Source of the DNA: Flavipsychrobacter sp.
Lineage (GTDB): Bacteria > Bacteroidota > Bacteroidia > Chitinophagales > Chitinophagaceae
Length of the DNA: 64,000 nucleotides
Assembly (NCBI GenBank): GCA_016786665.1
Contig: JAEUVZ010000019.1
Span: 1 to 64,000, forward strand
Reading direction: 5' to 3'
In this document: piece by piece, positions 51,219 through 60,611 of the stretch
How the letters are laid out: every line of letters starts with the position of its first letter
Position numbering within the stretch: position 1 is the stretch's first letter
Program-made: the position numbers and the translations under genes
The notes under the pieces: model-generated
Databases searched by the model: none
The model's input: only the letters and a program-made list of their open reading frames with translations
What the model was told of the DNA's origin: nothing

Positions 51219-52574
51219 CTATACCGGCCTGTTGGGGTCGAATGCTTCCAGTTCGTTGGCTACGGCGGTCAGGAAACTGGCGCCGAGGGAACCGTCTACT
51301 ATACGGTGGTCGTAGCTGAGTGACAGATACATCATGTGGCGGATGGCTATTACATCACCATCGGGTGTTTCTATTACCATCGGGCGCTTTTTAATAGCGC
51401 CTACCGCCAGGATGGCCACCTGCGGCTGATTGATAATAGGCGTGCCCATAAGGCTGCCAAAAGTACCCACGTTGGTTACCGTAAAGGTGCCCCCCTGCGT
51501 GTCGTCCGCTTTCAGTTTGTTGCTGCGGGCGGCGTTGGCCAGGCCGTTCACATCTTTGGTCAGCCCCAGCAGGTTTTTGGTATCGGCATTTTTTATTACG
51601 GGAACTATCAGGTTGCCGCTGGGCAGCGCGGCTGCCATACCAATATTTATATCCTTCTTAATGATGATGTTGTTGCCGTCTATACTGCTGTTGATCATCG
51701 GGTACTTACGGATACAGTTTACGATGGCTTCAAAGAAGATAGGCGTAAAGGTGATTTTTTCGCCGTAGGTATTTTCGAAAGCCTTCTTGTTCTTTTCTCT
51801 CCAGCGCACGATGTTGGTGACATCGGCTTCTGTGAAAGAGGTAACGTGGGGCGATGTAGCCTTGGAGCGTACCATATGGTCTGCAATGAGCTTGCGCATG
51901 CGGTCCATTTCCACAATCTCTACATTTCCGCTCACGGCTGCCGGTGTGCTTTGCGCGGCGGCAGGCTGCTGTGCCGGCTGTGTGGCTGCGGGAGCCTGGG
52001 CCTGGGCCTGTGCCTGCGGCGCTGCCGGGGCAACAGGTGCCGCTGCCGGTGCGCCGGTGCCGCGGTCGGCTATGTATTGCAGTATGTCCTTCTTTGTTAC
52101 GCGGCCTTCGTTTCCGGTACCGGGAATGGTTTCCAGTTCGGCCATGCCAATGCCTTCCTTGCCGGCGATGTTCAACACCAGTGGCGAGTAAAAGCGATTG
52201 CCCCCTGCTGCTGGTGCCACCGGTTGCTGCTGTGGCTGCGGAGGCGCTACGGGTGCTGGCTGCGGGGCCGGTGCGGGAGCCGCCTGTACCGGAGCTGAAG
52301 CAGGAGTAGCGGTAGCCGTACCGGTGCCTGCACCGGCGCTGTCTATGCGGGCTATCACCGTGCCAACGGGAACCACATCGTTTTCCTGAAACAGTATTTC
52401 GGTAATAGTGCCGGCGGCCGTGGAAGGAACCTCACTATCCACTTTGTCGGTGGCTATTTCCAGCACCGTTTCATCCATCTTCACACTATCGCCCGGTTTT
52501 TTGTGCCACTTCAGTACGGTGGCCTCCATAATGCTCTCTCCCATTTTGGGCATTACCAGATCAACTATTGCCAT
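51219..52574 (-). CDS. 2-oxoacid dehydrogenase E2 (probably branched-chain)
   Basis: A 451-residue E2. The lipoyl domain starts MAIVDLVMPKMGESIMEATV with lipoyl-Lys in EIATDKVDSEV (about residue 43). An Ala/Pro/Gln-rich linker follows, then a subunit-binding domain (NIAGKEGIGMAELETIPGTG) and the catalytic core ending LSYDHRIVDGSLGASFL. The KMGESIMEATV start and the DHRIVDGS core fit the branched-chain (BkdB) group better than the succinyltransferase, as odhB also exists at 22515-23732. E1/E3 genes are not adjacent. Confidence 0.85.
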   Translation of the reverse strand: MAIVDLVMPKMGESIMEATVLKWHKKPGDSVKMDETVLEIATDKVDSEVPSTAAGTITEILFQENDVVPVGTVIARIDSAGAGTGTATATPASAPVQAAPAPAPQPAPVAPPQPQQQPVAPAAGGNRFYSPLVLNIAGKEGIGMAELETIPGTGNEGRVTKKDILQYIADRGTGAPAAAPVAPAAPQAQAQAQAPAATQPAQQPAAAQSTPAAVSGNVEIVEMDRMRKLIADHMVRSKATSPHVTSFTEADVTNIVRWREKNKKAFENTYGEKITFTPIFFEAIVNCIRKYPMINSSIDGNNIIIKKDINIGMAAALPSGNLIVPVIKNADTKNLLGLTKDVNGLANAARSNKLKADDTQGGTFTVTNVGTFGSLMGTPIINQPQVAILAVGAIKKRPMVIETPDGDVIAIRHMMYLSLSYDHRIVDGSLGASFLTAVANELEAFDPNRPV

Positions 52575-52610
52575 AAATAGCGGTTTGTTATAATTTCAAA
52601 TTGGTTGCTG

Positions 52611-52639
52611 CAAAAGTAATCAAATGAACGCCAAAAGTA
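52611..52639 (-). promoter_or_regulatory. Tandem -7 elements upstream of the E2 gene
   Basis: On the minus strand TACTTTTG occurs at 52639-52632 and 52618-52611. The nearer copy ends 36 nt before the E2 ATG at 52574, leaving room for a normal leader. Confidence 0.5.
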
Positions 52640-52743
52640 AATTTTGGTTTTCAACACCAAATTAATGTATAGTGCGCTGTTATATTTCATATTTACCCGT
52701 TATTCCGCAATATTTGTAGCATAATTATCGCTTTCACCGGCCC

Positions 52744-54126
52744 ATGCTATTCAATTCGCTCCAGTTCCTGGTGTTTTTTATGGTGGTCACGTTGTGGTTC
52801 TTCCGCTTACGGACCCAGCGGGGGCGGGTATGGCTGCTGCTGCTGGCCAGTTGTTATTTTTACCTGTCGTTCGTTCCTATATATATAGCGATACTGGGCG
52901 TTACGATAGTGGTGGATTATTTCGCGGGTTGGCAGATAGAAAAAAGCCAGGGCCGCGCCCGCAAAGCCTGGCTGGTGATGAGCCTGGTGTTCAACATCGG
53001 TTTTCTTGCCTTTTTCAAGTATTTCAATTTTTTTACTGATAATATTAATTTGTTGCTGGCGGCTACGGGCAGTGAGTCGCAATTGGCGTTTCTTAAGATT
53101 GCGTTGCCCATAGGCCTATCTTTTCACACCTTCCAGGCGATGAGCTACACTATTGAGGTGTACCGGGGCCGCCATCCCGCGGAACGCAGCTTCCCGGTGT
53201 ATGCGCTGTACGTGATGTTTTACCCGCAATTGGTAGCGGGGCCGATAGAGCGGCCGCAAAACGTGCTCCCTCAACTGAAAGAATACAGGGAGTATGACTA
53301 TAGTAATGTGCGGGAGGGGATAGCCCGTATGCTGTGGGGCTTCTTCAAAAAGGTGGTTATCGCCGATCGGCTGGCTATAGGTGTCGACTATGCCTTCGGG
53401 CATAGTAGCGAGCTGTCGTCGGCTGCCTTGTTTACCGGTGCGGTGCTGTATTCTTTCCAGATATATTGTGATTTTTCCGGTTATTCCGACATTGGTATTG
53501 GCGCCGCCCGGGTGATGAACATAAAGCTGATGGAAAACTTCAACCAGCCTTATATCTCCAAAAGCATCACCGAGTTCTGGAGCCGCTGGCATATATCACT
53601 GTCTACCTGGTTTCGGGATTATGTATATATACCCCTGGGCGGTAACCAGGTAGGGGAGGTGAAACGAAAGCGCAATGTGTTCGTTGTTTTTTTACTGAGC
53701 GGACTATGGCATGGCGCTAACTGGACATTTGTAATATGGGGAGGGTTGCACGGCCTGCTCACCACTATTTTGCCGGGAAGCAAATCGCCCATCAAGAGCA
53801 GGATAAAATCGTGGTGCAGTGGCATCGCCCTGTTTGTAGTAGTTACGTTCTTCTGGATTTTCTTCCGTGCGGAAAATGTTGGCCACGCAGTGGCATATAT
53901 AGCCGGAATATTCCGCTTCGGAAGCGGCGGGGAGCACATAGGGCTGAATAACCTGGAATTAGGATTTTCGCTGCTGCTGATAGCGGCACTGATGCTCCGG
54001 GAGTATTTCTATCCCTCTCATGTTATCCGCCGGGGACGGTTTGGCTGGTACGTGGCGCTGATGGTAGCGCTGTGTTACTGGTTTGGCGTGTTTAACGAAA
54101 ACCAGTTCATTTATTTTCAATTTTAG
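52744..54126 (+). CDS. MBOAT-family O-acyltransferase (AlgI-like)
   Basis: A 460-residue membrane-bound O-acyltransferase with about 10-12 TM helices. The active-site His region is LSGLWHGANWTFVIWGGLHG. TKSITEFWSRWHIS-like text (KSITEFWSRWHISLSTWFRD) is another conserved block. AlgI/DltB-type proteins pass acyl groups across the inner membrane for polysaccharide or teichoic-acid acylation. The next gene encodes an AlgJ-like partner, which supports O-acylation of a cell-surface glycan. Confidence 0.9.
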   Translation: MLFNSLQFLVFFMVVTLWFFRLRTQRGRVWLLLLASCYFYLSFVPIYIAILGVTIVVDYFAGWQIEKSQGRARKAWLVMSLVFNIGFLAFFKYFNFFTDNINLLLAATGSESQLAFLKIALPIGLSFHTFQAMSYTIEVYRGRHPAERSFPVYALYVMFYPQLVAGPIERPQNVLPQLKEYREYDYSNVREGIARMLWGFFKKVVIADRLAIGVDYAFGHSSELSSAALFTGAVLYSFQIYCDFSGYSDIGIGAARVMNIKLMENFNQPYISKSITEFWSRWHISLSTWFRDYVYIPLGGNQVGEVKRKRNVFVVFLLSGLWHGANWTFVIWGGLHGLLTTILPGSKSPIKSRIKSWCSGIALFVVVTFFWIFFRAENVGHAVAYIAGIFRFGSGGEHIGLNNLELGFSLLLIAALMLREYFYPSHVIRRGRFGWYVALMVALCYWFGVFNENQFIYFQF

Positions 54127-54132
54127 GCAAAA

Positions 54133-55206
54133 GTGAAAAAGCTGCTTCGGGACATATTGATACTGGCGGGCCTGCTGCTGATGGGCATTTCCACCGTGCG
54201 GCCGGTAATGGGCTGGATATCGGAACGGCGGGTGGAAAATGATGCGTGGTGGGGCGTTCATAAAGCGGTGAACGGAGACCTGGTAGGGATGGCTTACCTG
54301 GATAAGGTGCCGCAATTCCACTCAGCGCGCGACTATGTATTTACCCGGCACCCCGTGGAGACCGGCAGAAACGACCTGTATGTATGGGGCGACAGCTATA
54401 TATGGAAAGTGCCTGACAGCGCCTATGCGGCCGTCCGGTATTTTCGCTTTGGCTGGCGATACCGGGAGGATATCGCTTACCGGCTGAATGATACCCAAAA
54501 CAATATCCTGTTGATTGAAGTATCTGAGCGCTATGTACGGCAATACCTTGCCGGTACCGATATGTTTCGGCATGTGTACGGGGCGGGCGGCGATAAGCAT
54601 CCCGTTTCGCGCGACTATACCGAGGAGCGGGAAGGAATAAATACTCCCGGATTCCTTAACAAGCATATCAATCAGAACCTGGAATTCAACCTGTTTAATT
54701 ACAACTTCATTAATCCCATACGACATTGGAAGGCTGCCATGAATTACCATATGTTCCGGCGCGCTTCCGGGGATGTGGTGCTGTCGGGAGACGGGCGGCA
54801 ATTGTACCTGAGAGAGACGGTAGCCGGAACGAATAACGCGAACTCCTACTATCCACTGGAAGATGGGGAGCTGGAGCAAATTATCCATACCCTTAATGCG
54901 CTCCAGGCTCATTATGTAGCGGAGGGCTTTGATGAGGTTTACCTCTCGATATTGCCGAACCCCGCAACCATTATGGAACCCGAGGGGTATAACCAGCTCA
55001 TACCCCTTGTAGAGCGACACCCGGGATTGCGGATGAAAGTGATATCGGTGTATGATGAGTACCACCGGCAGACCAGGCGTATATACCGCCCGGGAGATAC
55101 GCACTGGAATAATGAAGGATTGCAGATATGGTTGCGGAAAGTGAACGAGGTGCTGCTGGAGCGCCAGGCTACTGCACCGAATCGCGGAAGTCGCGGCGGC
55201 GCATGA
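54133..55206 (+). CDS. AlgJ/AlgX-like SGNH-type acyltransfer protein
   Basis: A 357-residue protein with an N-terminal signal-anchor (DILILAGLLLMGISTV). It has a GDSY segment (LYVWGDSYIWKVPDS) and a C-terminal GDTHWNNEGLQIWLRKV, the Ser/Asp-His pattern of AlgJ/AlgX-like SGNH proteins that work with MBOAT acyltransferases. The start codon is GTG at 54133, 7 nt after the MBOAT stop. Its 3' end overlaps lptD, on the other strand, by 38 bp. Confidence 0.75.
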   Translation: MKKLLRDILILAGLLLMGISTVRPVMGWISERRVENDAWWGVHKAVNGDLVGMAYLDKVPQFHSARDYVFTRHPVETGRNDLYVWGDSYIWKVPDSAYAAVRYFRFGWRYREDIAYRLNDTQNNILLIEVSERYVRQYLAGTDMFRHVYGAGGDKHPVSRDYTEEREGINTPGFLNKHINQNLEFNLFNYNFINPIRHWKAAMNYHMFRRASGDVVLSGDGRQLYLRETVAGTNNANSYYPLEDGELEQIIHTLNALQAHYVAEGFDEVYLSILPNPATIMEPEGYNQLIPLVERHPGLRMKVISVYDEYHRQTRRIYRPGDTHWNNEGLQIWLRKVNEVLLERQATAPNRGSRGGA

Positions 55207-57805
55207 GCTTCAGGTCTTGCAGCACGGATGCTTTTACGTTGATGGTAAAATTATAGTTCTTCTGAGGCCCGAAGGGTACGGTTTCCAGGCGCATGGCCCA
55301 GCAGTGCAGGTCTCGAAAAATCTGTATGCGGGTAGCCTGTAGCTTCTTGTCTATAAAACTGTAGCCACTCTGGAACGATACCTTCCAGCGGGAGGTGACG
55401 TTGAAATCGCCCCCAAAGGTGAGGTTGTGCGCCGTGATGGAAAGGGTGTCTTTCTTGGTAGCGGCCACATAATTATTGGTAATGTTGAGCGCATAGCTGA
55501 GGTTGATACTCCAGGGAATATCAAAATCCACATAGTTGTAGTAATCAGGATTGAAGACGATACCGTCGTTGGTGCCGGGTACTACCTTTTGCCCGTTTTG
55601 CTGTTTGGGCTTGGAAGAGAGCGAGGTACTGGCGCTGATAGCCGCATCGCGAAAGCGGGCGAAACCTTCGCCGCGCTGCCACATGGTAGACTGTGTGTAG
55701 GGGCGGTCGGTAGCGGGGTTGTAGCCATACTGGTCCAGGTTCATGATAGCGCTCAGCGATATAAGGTTGAGGATATTGTTCCGGGCGCGTATGCTGATCA
55801 TCGACCAGTTGTTGGAGTCGGCGGCGAAGTTGTAACCGGTAGAGAGGCGAAGCTCGTCTATGAGCGTGATGTTTTTAAAGCCGGAGACGGTGTCTTTGCT
55901 GCTGCGCACTTTTATCTGCAGGTTGTTGTTGATGCCGAAGTTGATATTGCGCTGCTCTCCCGGCCCCACCGTTCCTACGAACGAGGATGTTTCGTATCGG
56001 TAGAGCATTTGCAGGGCGCTGCCGGTATCGAGCCGTGTCTGGTAGTAATAAGAAGACCTGGAGAAGTCGGGCCGGTAGGCCAGTTCCACGCCCGGTTCCA
56101 GGGTGTGGCGTATTCCGCGCAGCTTACCCTTCTTAAAGAGCTTCATGCCGTATATACGGGTAGTAAGGGGCAGCGAGAAGGAGTACTCACGGGCGGTGAA
56201 GAACCCGCGCTGTACGCTGGTGTCTATTTTGCCGGTCACGTCGTTGTACCGCTTGTCGATGCGCTCCGTGTACCAGTACTCGTTGTAGGGTATGTTGATG
56301 GGGACATTCAGGTAGCGGAAAAGGGTATAGTTGGCCGACAGGGGTATAGAGTGGCTCAGGCCATTCTGGAACTTCAGCGAACTGACATTGAAGAGGCTAT
56401 CGTAGAAGCTGGTCCTGTTCTGGGCATTCAGGGTGTAGGTAAAGGTGATCTTGTCGTACCACTTTGGGGCGCCCACGGCTTTTTTGCTTTGGAACGGCGC
56501 TATGCTGGCCACGTTGAAAGCTATCTGCGGCAGGGTAACATCTACCAGCTTGGTTTGGGTGTTCTGGTTGTGACGGCCGCTGACGGTCAGGTTGAACGGC
56601 CTGTTCTGCCACGATTTATTGTAGCTAAGGTTCGACTGGAACTGGTTGTTGGTAGCCTGCAGGGGATCGTAACTGGTGGTGCTGTAGAAGGTGGAGGAGC
56701 CCACATTAACAGACGCGGTAAATGCTTGCCCCGGTCGTGCTTTGGGGTCGGTCTGGTGGTCCCAGTTCAGCATGTACACCCGGCCCACCTGCGCGTTGGG
56801 TTCGTATGATTCTCCGGTTTTATTGTAGGCGTACTGAAACTGCAGGTTCCCGTTATAATGGTAAATGTTCTTGTAGCGGGCGGTTCCCCCCGCCTGCCAG
56901 CTACCTTTAGAGAAGATATTGAGCTGGGTGAGCAGGTCGGTCTGGTCGCTGATGTGAAAATAATAACCACCATTGAGCAGCCCGAGGCCGCGATTTTGTT
57001 CCACCGTATAGGTAGGGAGTATGAACCCCGATTTTTGCTTTTGCGATATAGGGAAAAGCCCGAACGGCAAAAACAGCGGTGTAGGCACTCCCTCTATGGC
57101 TATATTGGCCGGGCCTGATGCGGCAATGCGGTTGGGTATCACCTTTATCTTTTTGGCTACTATGCCAAAGTGGGGCGTATCGAGTGCGCAGGTGGTGTAC
57201 ACATTGTGCAGGCCATAAATAGATTGGTCGGGGTTTCGTTTTATCTGCTGGCTGTGCAGGTAGCCCTCTCCGTATTGCGTGTTAGCGTTCCTTACAATCG
57301 CCCTTTTGCTTTTAAAGTTGTATTGCAGCGAGTCGTACATTACCTTTTCGCTGCCCTGTGTAAACACCGGCTTTTCCATGGCCTTTCCCGAGGAGTCGAA
57401 CTGCGGGCCGGCCAGTACATTATTATTATTCTGGTTATAAAGTACTTCGCCTGCCTCCAGCACCAGGTCGTCGTAGGTTACTTTAGCCTTCCCGTACAGG
57501 TAGAACATATTGCTGTCCAGGTTCATAACGGCGGAGTCCCGCGCGGTGGCTACTACTACTTCGGTGAGGGCGTCTTTGGATATTTTCAGGCCCATGCGCT
57601 CCAGTTGGCTTTTTTGAGGGCGGGTGGAGTCGGCGGGGAGCGCTGTGGAGTCGGCCAGGGTGGTGTCGGCGGTGTTGATAATTCGCTTGGTGGTATCTTG
57701 CTGGGCGAAGCTAAGATTGCTAAAAAAAACAAAAATGACCACCCAAAAGCAATAAAGGCGGCTGCCAGATGTTTTTTTTAAGATAATTTTACCGCGCTGG
57801 CTCAT
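55169..57805 (-). CDS. lptD: LPS-assembly outer-membrane protein LptD
   Basis: An 878-residue LptD. After the signal peptide (WVVIFVFFSNLSFAQ) comes an OstA-like N-terminal domain (about 65-210, with VVATARDSAVMNLDSNMFYL), then a C-terminal beta-barrel (about 210-860) rich in alternating aromatic strands. It inserts LPS into the outer leaflet of the outer membrane. The ATG at 57805 lies 9 nt after a -7 element. It is divergent from the amidase gene. Confidence 0.92.
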   Translation of the reverse strand: MSQRGKIILKKTSGSRLYCFWVVIFVFFSNLSFAQQDTTKRIINTADTTLADSTALPADSTRPQKSQLERMGLKISKDALTEVVVATARDSAVMNLDSNMFYLYGKAKVTYDDLVLEAGEVLYNQNNNNVLAGPQFDSSGKAMEKPVFTQGSEKVMYDSLQYNFKSKRAIVRNANTQYGEGYLHSQQIKRNPDQSIYGLHNVYTTCALDTPHFGIVAKKIKVIPNRIAASGPANIAIEGVPTPLFLPFGLFPISQKQKSGFILPTYTVEQNRGLGLLNGGYYFHISDQTDLLTQLNIFSKGSWQAGGTARYKNIYHYNGNLQFQYAYNKTGESYEPNAQVGRVYMLNWDHQTDPKARPGQAFTASVNVGSSTFYSTTSYDPLQATNNQFQSNLSYNKSWQNRPFNLTVSGRHNQNTQTKLVDVTLPQIAFNVASIAPFQSKKAVGAPKWYDKITFTYTLNAQNRTSFYDSLFNVSSLKFQNGLSHSIPLSANYTLFRYLNVPINIPYNEYWYTERIDKRYNDVTGKIDTSVQRGFFTAREYSFSLPLTTRIYGMKLFKKGKLRGIRHTLEPGVELAYRPDFSRSSYYYQTRLDTGSALQMLYRYETSSFVGTVGPGEQRNINFGINNNLQIKVRSSKDTVSGFKNITLIDELRLSTGYNFAADSNNWSMISIRARNNILNLISLSAIMNLDQYGYNPATDRPYTQSTMWQRGEGFARFRDAAISASTSLSSKPKQQNGQKVVPGTNDGIVFNPDYYNYVDFDIPWSINLSYALNITNNYVAATKKDTLSITAHNLTFGGDFNVTSRWKVSFQSGYSFIDKKLQATRIQIFRDLHCWAMRLETVPFGPQKNYNFTINVKASVLQDLKLMRRRDFRDSVQ

Positions 57806-57814
57806 TGACGGGCA

Positions 57815-57822
57815 CAAAAATA
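57815..57822 (-). promoter_or_regulatory. -7 element of lptD
   Basis: On the minus strand TATTTTTG ends 9 nt before the ATG at 57805, supporting this start over an ATG four codons upstream. Confidence 0.5.
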
Positions 57823-57888
57823 GTTATTTAGACCGCAGCTTTATTTATTTTGTACTTTTAAACGGCTTTTTTCATTTTGATCAACAAT

Positions 57889-58728
57889 ATGCGTACCAGC
57901 CTTATAGCACTCTTCCTGTTCCTGGCATTTTCTCCCCAGTTGCTTTTTGCAAACGGCAAAAAGGTGAAAAAAATTGTTTTGGACGCCGGCCATGGTGGCA
58001 AAGACGGTGGAGCCAGGGGTAAAATATCCTCTGAAAAGGACCTGACACTTGATGTGTCTTTGCTGGTGGGCAAGATGATAAAAGAATACATGCCGGATGT
58101 AGAGGTAATCTATACCCGCACCACCGACGTGTACCCTTCCCTGGTGCAGCGCCATGAAATAGCCAACCAGAATGGCGGCGACCTGTTCATTTCCATACAC
58201 GTAAACTCCACCGCCGGGCGCACCCAGCGCATACAGACCGGTACCAAACTGGTAAAAAAAGGCAAGAAGAAGGTGCGGGTACCCGTTTACAAGACCATTC
58301 ACCACCGGGAAACCAGTACTTCCGGCACGGAAACCTATGTGCTGGGGCTGCACCGCAACTCGCAAAAGGAAGGCGCCATAGGTGAGTACAGCGAGGAGAT
58401 AACCGATGAAACCGGTATGCTGAACACCAACGACCCGCAGACGGCCATCATTATAGCCCAATACACGCAAGCCTATCTCAGCCGCAGCATTACGCTGGGC
58501 AATAAGATACAGCAGCAGTTTTACAGCCAGGGGCGCAACGACCTGGGCGTGAAGCAGAAAGGGCTGGAAGTACTGGCGGGCAGCGCTATGCCCGGAGTGC
58601 TGATAGAAATAGGCTTTATCAACAACCCGGAGGAAGAGGAATACCTGAACTCCGCCGCCGGGCAGAAGGAAGTAGCGACCGCCATAGTAAAGGGCATAAT
58701 GGCCTACAAGGCCGAGGCGGAGAAATAA
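57889..58728 (+). CDS. N-acetylmuramoyl-L-alanine amidase (AmiC-like)
   Basis: A 279-residue zinc amidase (Amidase_3) with a signal peptide (about 1-21). The motifs are KIVLDAGHGGKDGGARG (His), LFISIHVNSTAG (second His) and VLIEIGFINNPEEEEYL (Glu). It cuts the bond between MurNAc and the stem peptide during cell separation or peptidoglycan remodelling. A TTG four codons upstream is possible but ATG 57889 is preferred. Confidence 0.93.
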   Translation: MRTSLIALFLFLAFSPQLLFANGKKVKKIVLDAGHGGKDGGARGKISSEKDLTLDVSLLVGKMIKEYMPDVEVIYTRTTDVYPSLVQRHEIANQNGGDLFISIHVNSTAGRTQRIQTGTKLVKKGKKKVRVPVYKTIHHRETSTSGTETYVLGLHRNSQKEGAIGEYSEEITDETGMLNTNDPQTAIIIAQYTQAYLSRSITLGNKIQQQFYSQGRNDLGVKQKGLEVLAGSAMPGVLIEIGFINNPEEEEYLNSAAGQKEVATAIVKGIMAYKAEAEK

Positions 58729-58865
58729 CCGCTGATTAAAGAACCGGGCTACAGACCACACCCGCAGGCTGAAAATGGAACGATAATTGAGGATTTTCTC
58801 CTGAAAGTCTTGCACTTAAAATTGTTTTATTTATCTTCAAGCCTGATTTAAATACTGATTTGCCG

Positions 58866-59420
58866 ATGAAGACCTGTTTGAAGACTATTGTTCTCACGTG
58901 TATGAGTACTTTAGTTGTATTTGCAGGATTAACCATATCCTCTTGCGGAAATGACCCTTGCAAAGCCATAGTGTGCGCTTACGGCGGTGTGTGTGCAGAC
59001 GGGGAATGTACCTGTGCTACCGGATATGAAGGAACCCAGTGTGAGAAGGTGAGCCGTGAAAAATTCATGGGCACCTGGGGTGTTACCGAGAAAGGCACGC
59101 TGACGAATCCGGCTATTTACAATGTATCGATAGAGCCCGCAGAGGCCATACAGGATGTAACCATCGCTAACTTCTACAATCTTTTCCCGGGCGAAGTGCG
59201 CGTGAAAGCCCGCGTGAGCAATGATACGCTCTATATAGACCGCCAGGAAGCCTTCAACAGGGTAGTGGAAGGCGTAGGCTACATAGACCAGCCGGCTACT
59301 AAGGAAGAGAATGCTCACATGATAATGCGTTATTATGTGGCTGACCCCTCTACCGGAAAGATCAACGATTTCGGCTGGGATGCCGGCCAGCCCTCAGAGT
59401 GGGAACTGCAAGACCAGTAA
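58866..59420 (+). CDS. EGF-like domain lipoprotein, copy 1
   Basis: A 184-residue lipoprotein. The signal ends GLTISSC, followed by an EGF-like six-Cys module (CKAIVCAYGGVC, GECTCATGYEGTQCE) and a beta-rich C-terminal domain of about 140 residues (GTWGVTEKGTLT, NDFGWDAGQPSEW). This is a common Bacteroidota surface-lipoprotein design. It is paralogous to the next gene, 137 bp downstream. Function unknown; adhesion or calcium-independent structural roles are possible. Confidence 0.8.
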   Translation: MKTCLKTIVLTCMSTLVVFAGLTISSCGNDPCKAIVCAYGGVCADGECTCATGYEGTQCEKVSREKFMGTWGVTEKGTLTNPAIYNVSIEPAEAIQDVTIANFYNLFPGEVRVKARVSNDTLYIDRQEAFNRVVEGVGYIDQPATKEENAHMIMRYYVADPSTGKINDFGWDAGQPSEWELQDQ

Positions 59421-59557
59421 CGCCCCCGCTACCTTTTAATGTACCCATACCCATTACAAAAAATGGAATGATAATTGCTGCAAATAGCTTGTAAGAGGCT
59501 TTGCTTTTTACATTCGTTTCGCATATCTTTAAGCTTTGGTAAAATGTACATTCTCTG

Positions 59558-60103
59558 ATGAACAACCGTTTGAAAACAATACTTCTTACTGTATCGGGCG
59601 CTGTAATGCTGTTCGGCGCTGTGACATATACTTCCTGCAAGCGGGATAAGTGCAAGGAGATAACCTGCGCGTTTGGCGCCGCCTGCGTGGAAGGTACCTG
59701 CTACTGCGCTACCGGCTATGAAGGAACCCAGTGTGAAAAATTGATCCGCGCTAAGTTTACCGGTACCTGGAGCGCTACCGAAGCCGGCACCCAGACACTG
59801 ACCGAGGAATATCCCCTGGATGTGGAAGAAGGTACCGAAATAAACAAAGTAAAAATCCGCAACTTCAACAACCGCTTTGGCCCCGGAATGGAAATAAATG
59901 CTATTGTCTCCGGCGACACCATGTACATTCCCCGCCAGTCGCTGGATGCGAAAGTGGTAGAAGGCCGCGGATACCTGGTGCCGAGCAAATACTACCAGGA
60001 GCACTCAGAGATGGTAGTACACTACTACGTGTATGACAGCGCTACCGGTAAGACCAACGATTTTGGCTGGGACTTCGGGAAGCCTGCAGAGTGGCTGAAA
60101 TAA
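59558..60103 (+). CDS. EGF-like domain lipoprotein, copy 2
   Basis: A 181-residue paralogue of the upstream gene. The signal ends VTYTSCKRD; the EGF-like module is CKEITCAFGAAC followed by GTCYCATGYEGTQCE; the C-terminal domain ends TNDFGWDFGKPAEWLK. The shared CATGYEGTQCEK and NDFGWD segments prove tandem duplication. A terminator at 60134-60166 ends the pair. Confidence 0.8.
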   Translation: MNNRLKTILLTVSGAVMLFGAVTYTSCKRDKCKEITCAFGAACVEGTCYCATGYEGTQCEKLIRAKFTGTWSATEAGTQTLTEEYPLDVEEGTEINKVKIRNFNNRFGPGMEINAIVSGDTMYIPRQSLDAKVVEGRGYLVPSKYYQEHSEMVVHYYVYDSATGKTNDFGWDFGKPAEWLK

Positions 60104-60133
60104 GATTGAACTCACTTTTTTTGAGATAAACAG

Positions 60134-60166
60134 AGCGCCCCTGGCCATATGCCAGGGGCGCTTCTA
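60134..60166. terminator. Terminator after the EGF-like pair
   Basis: AGCGCCCCTGGC and GCCAGGGGCGCT form a perfect 12-bp stem with a 5-nt loop between convergent genes; a short T-containing tail follows. Confidence 0.8.
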
Positions 60167-60200
60167 TATAAGGTACCGGCCAACGGGCCGTTGCGATAAC

Positions 60201-60602
60201 TTACCTGCTTTTTTCTTTTTCTATCCAGCCGGCTTTCACAAACGATTGATAGCCTTTTTTCGTCAGGGCCTTCAGCTCGCGAAACAAGGCGGGTTCTGCC
60301 TTTTTAAAGTTGAAGCAGCTCTTGCCCTGCATGCGCTTTTTAAGCTCCGGGCTGATGTTCTGCAGCAGCGATGGATCTGCGTATACCGGCATCAGGTGGT
60401 AGCTCACGTAGTTCTTCATAATAGTAACCGAGCCGAAGAACATAGGCATGCCTTTCTTCACTTCCTTCTTGCAGTTGAGGGAATAATGTGTTTCCGCTTC
60501 AATAACGTTCAGGTGTGTGCAGTAGGGTACGAGCAAGCCACGCAGTTCTTCAAAGAGTTCCAGGTATGTCTCGTCGGTTTCGGTGAGCGCTTGCTTTTTC
60601 AT
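60201..60602 (-). CDS. Conserved hypothetical protein, possibly DUF1801-like
   Basis: A 133-residue basic cytoplasmic protein. MPMFFGSVTIMKNYVSYHLM and GKSCFNFKKAEPA resemble DUF1801/YdhG-type small proteins, but the match is from memory and weak. It lies 9 bp downstream of ccmF on the same strand, and so may be co-transcribed with it by accident or design. Function unknown. Confidence 0.55.
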   Translation of the reverse strand: MKKQALTETDETYLELFEELRGLLVPYCTHLNVIEAETHYSLNCKKEVKKGMPMFFGSVTIMKNYVSYHLMPVYADPSLLQNISPELKKRMQGKSCFNFKKAEPALFRELKALTKKGYQSFVKAGWIEKEKSR

Positions 60603-60611
60603 ATACCCCTA

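Noticed and set aside
51336-52298. Long plus-strand ORF (320 residues) opposite the branched-chain E2 gene
   Set aside because: Antisense shadow; low-complexity Cys/Arg/Gly-rich text from the Ala/Pro linker of the E2.
55427-56809. Long plus-strand ORF (460 residues) opposite lptD
   Set aside because: Antisense shadow of lptD; no domain or promoter.
57841-58815. Long minus-strand ORF (324 residues) opposite the amidase
   Set aside because: Antisense shadow of the amidase, which has intact catalytic motifs.
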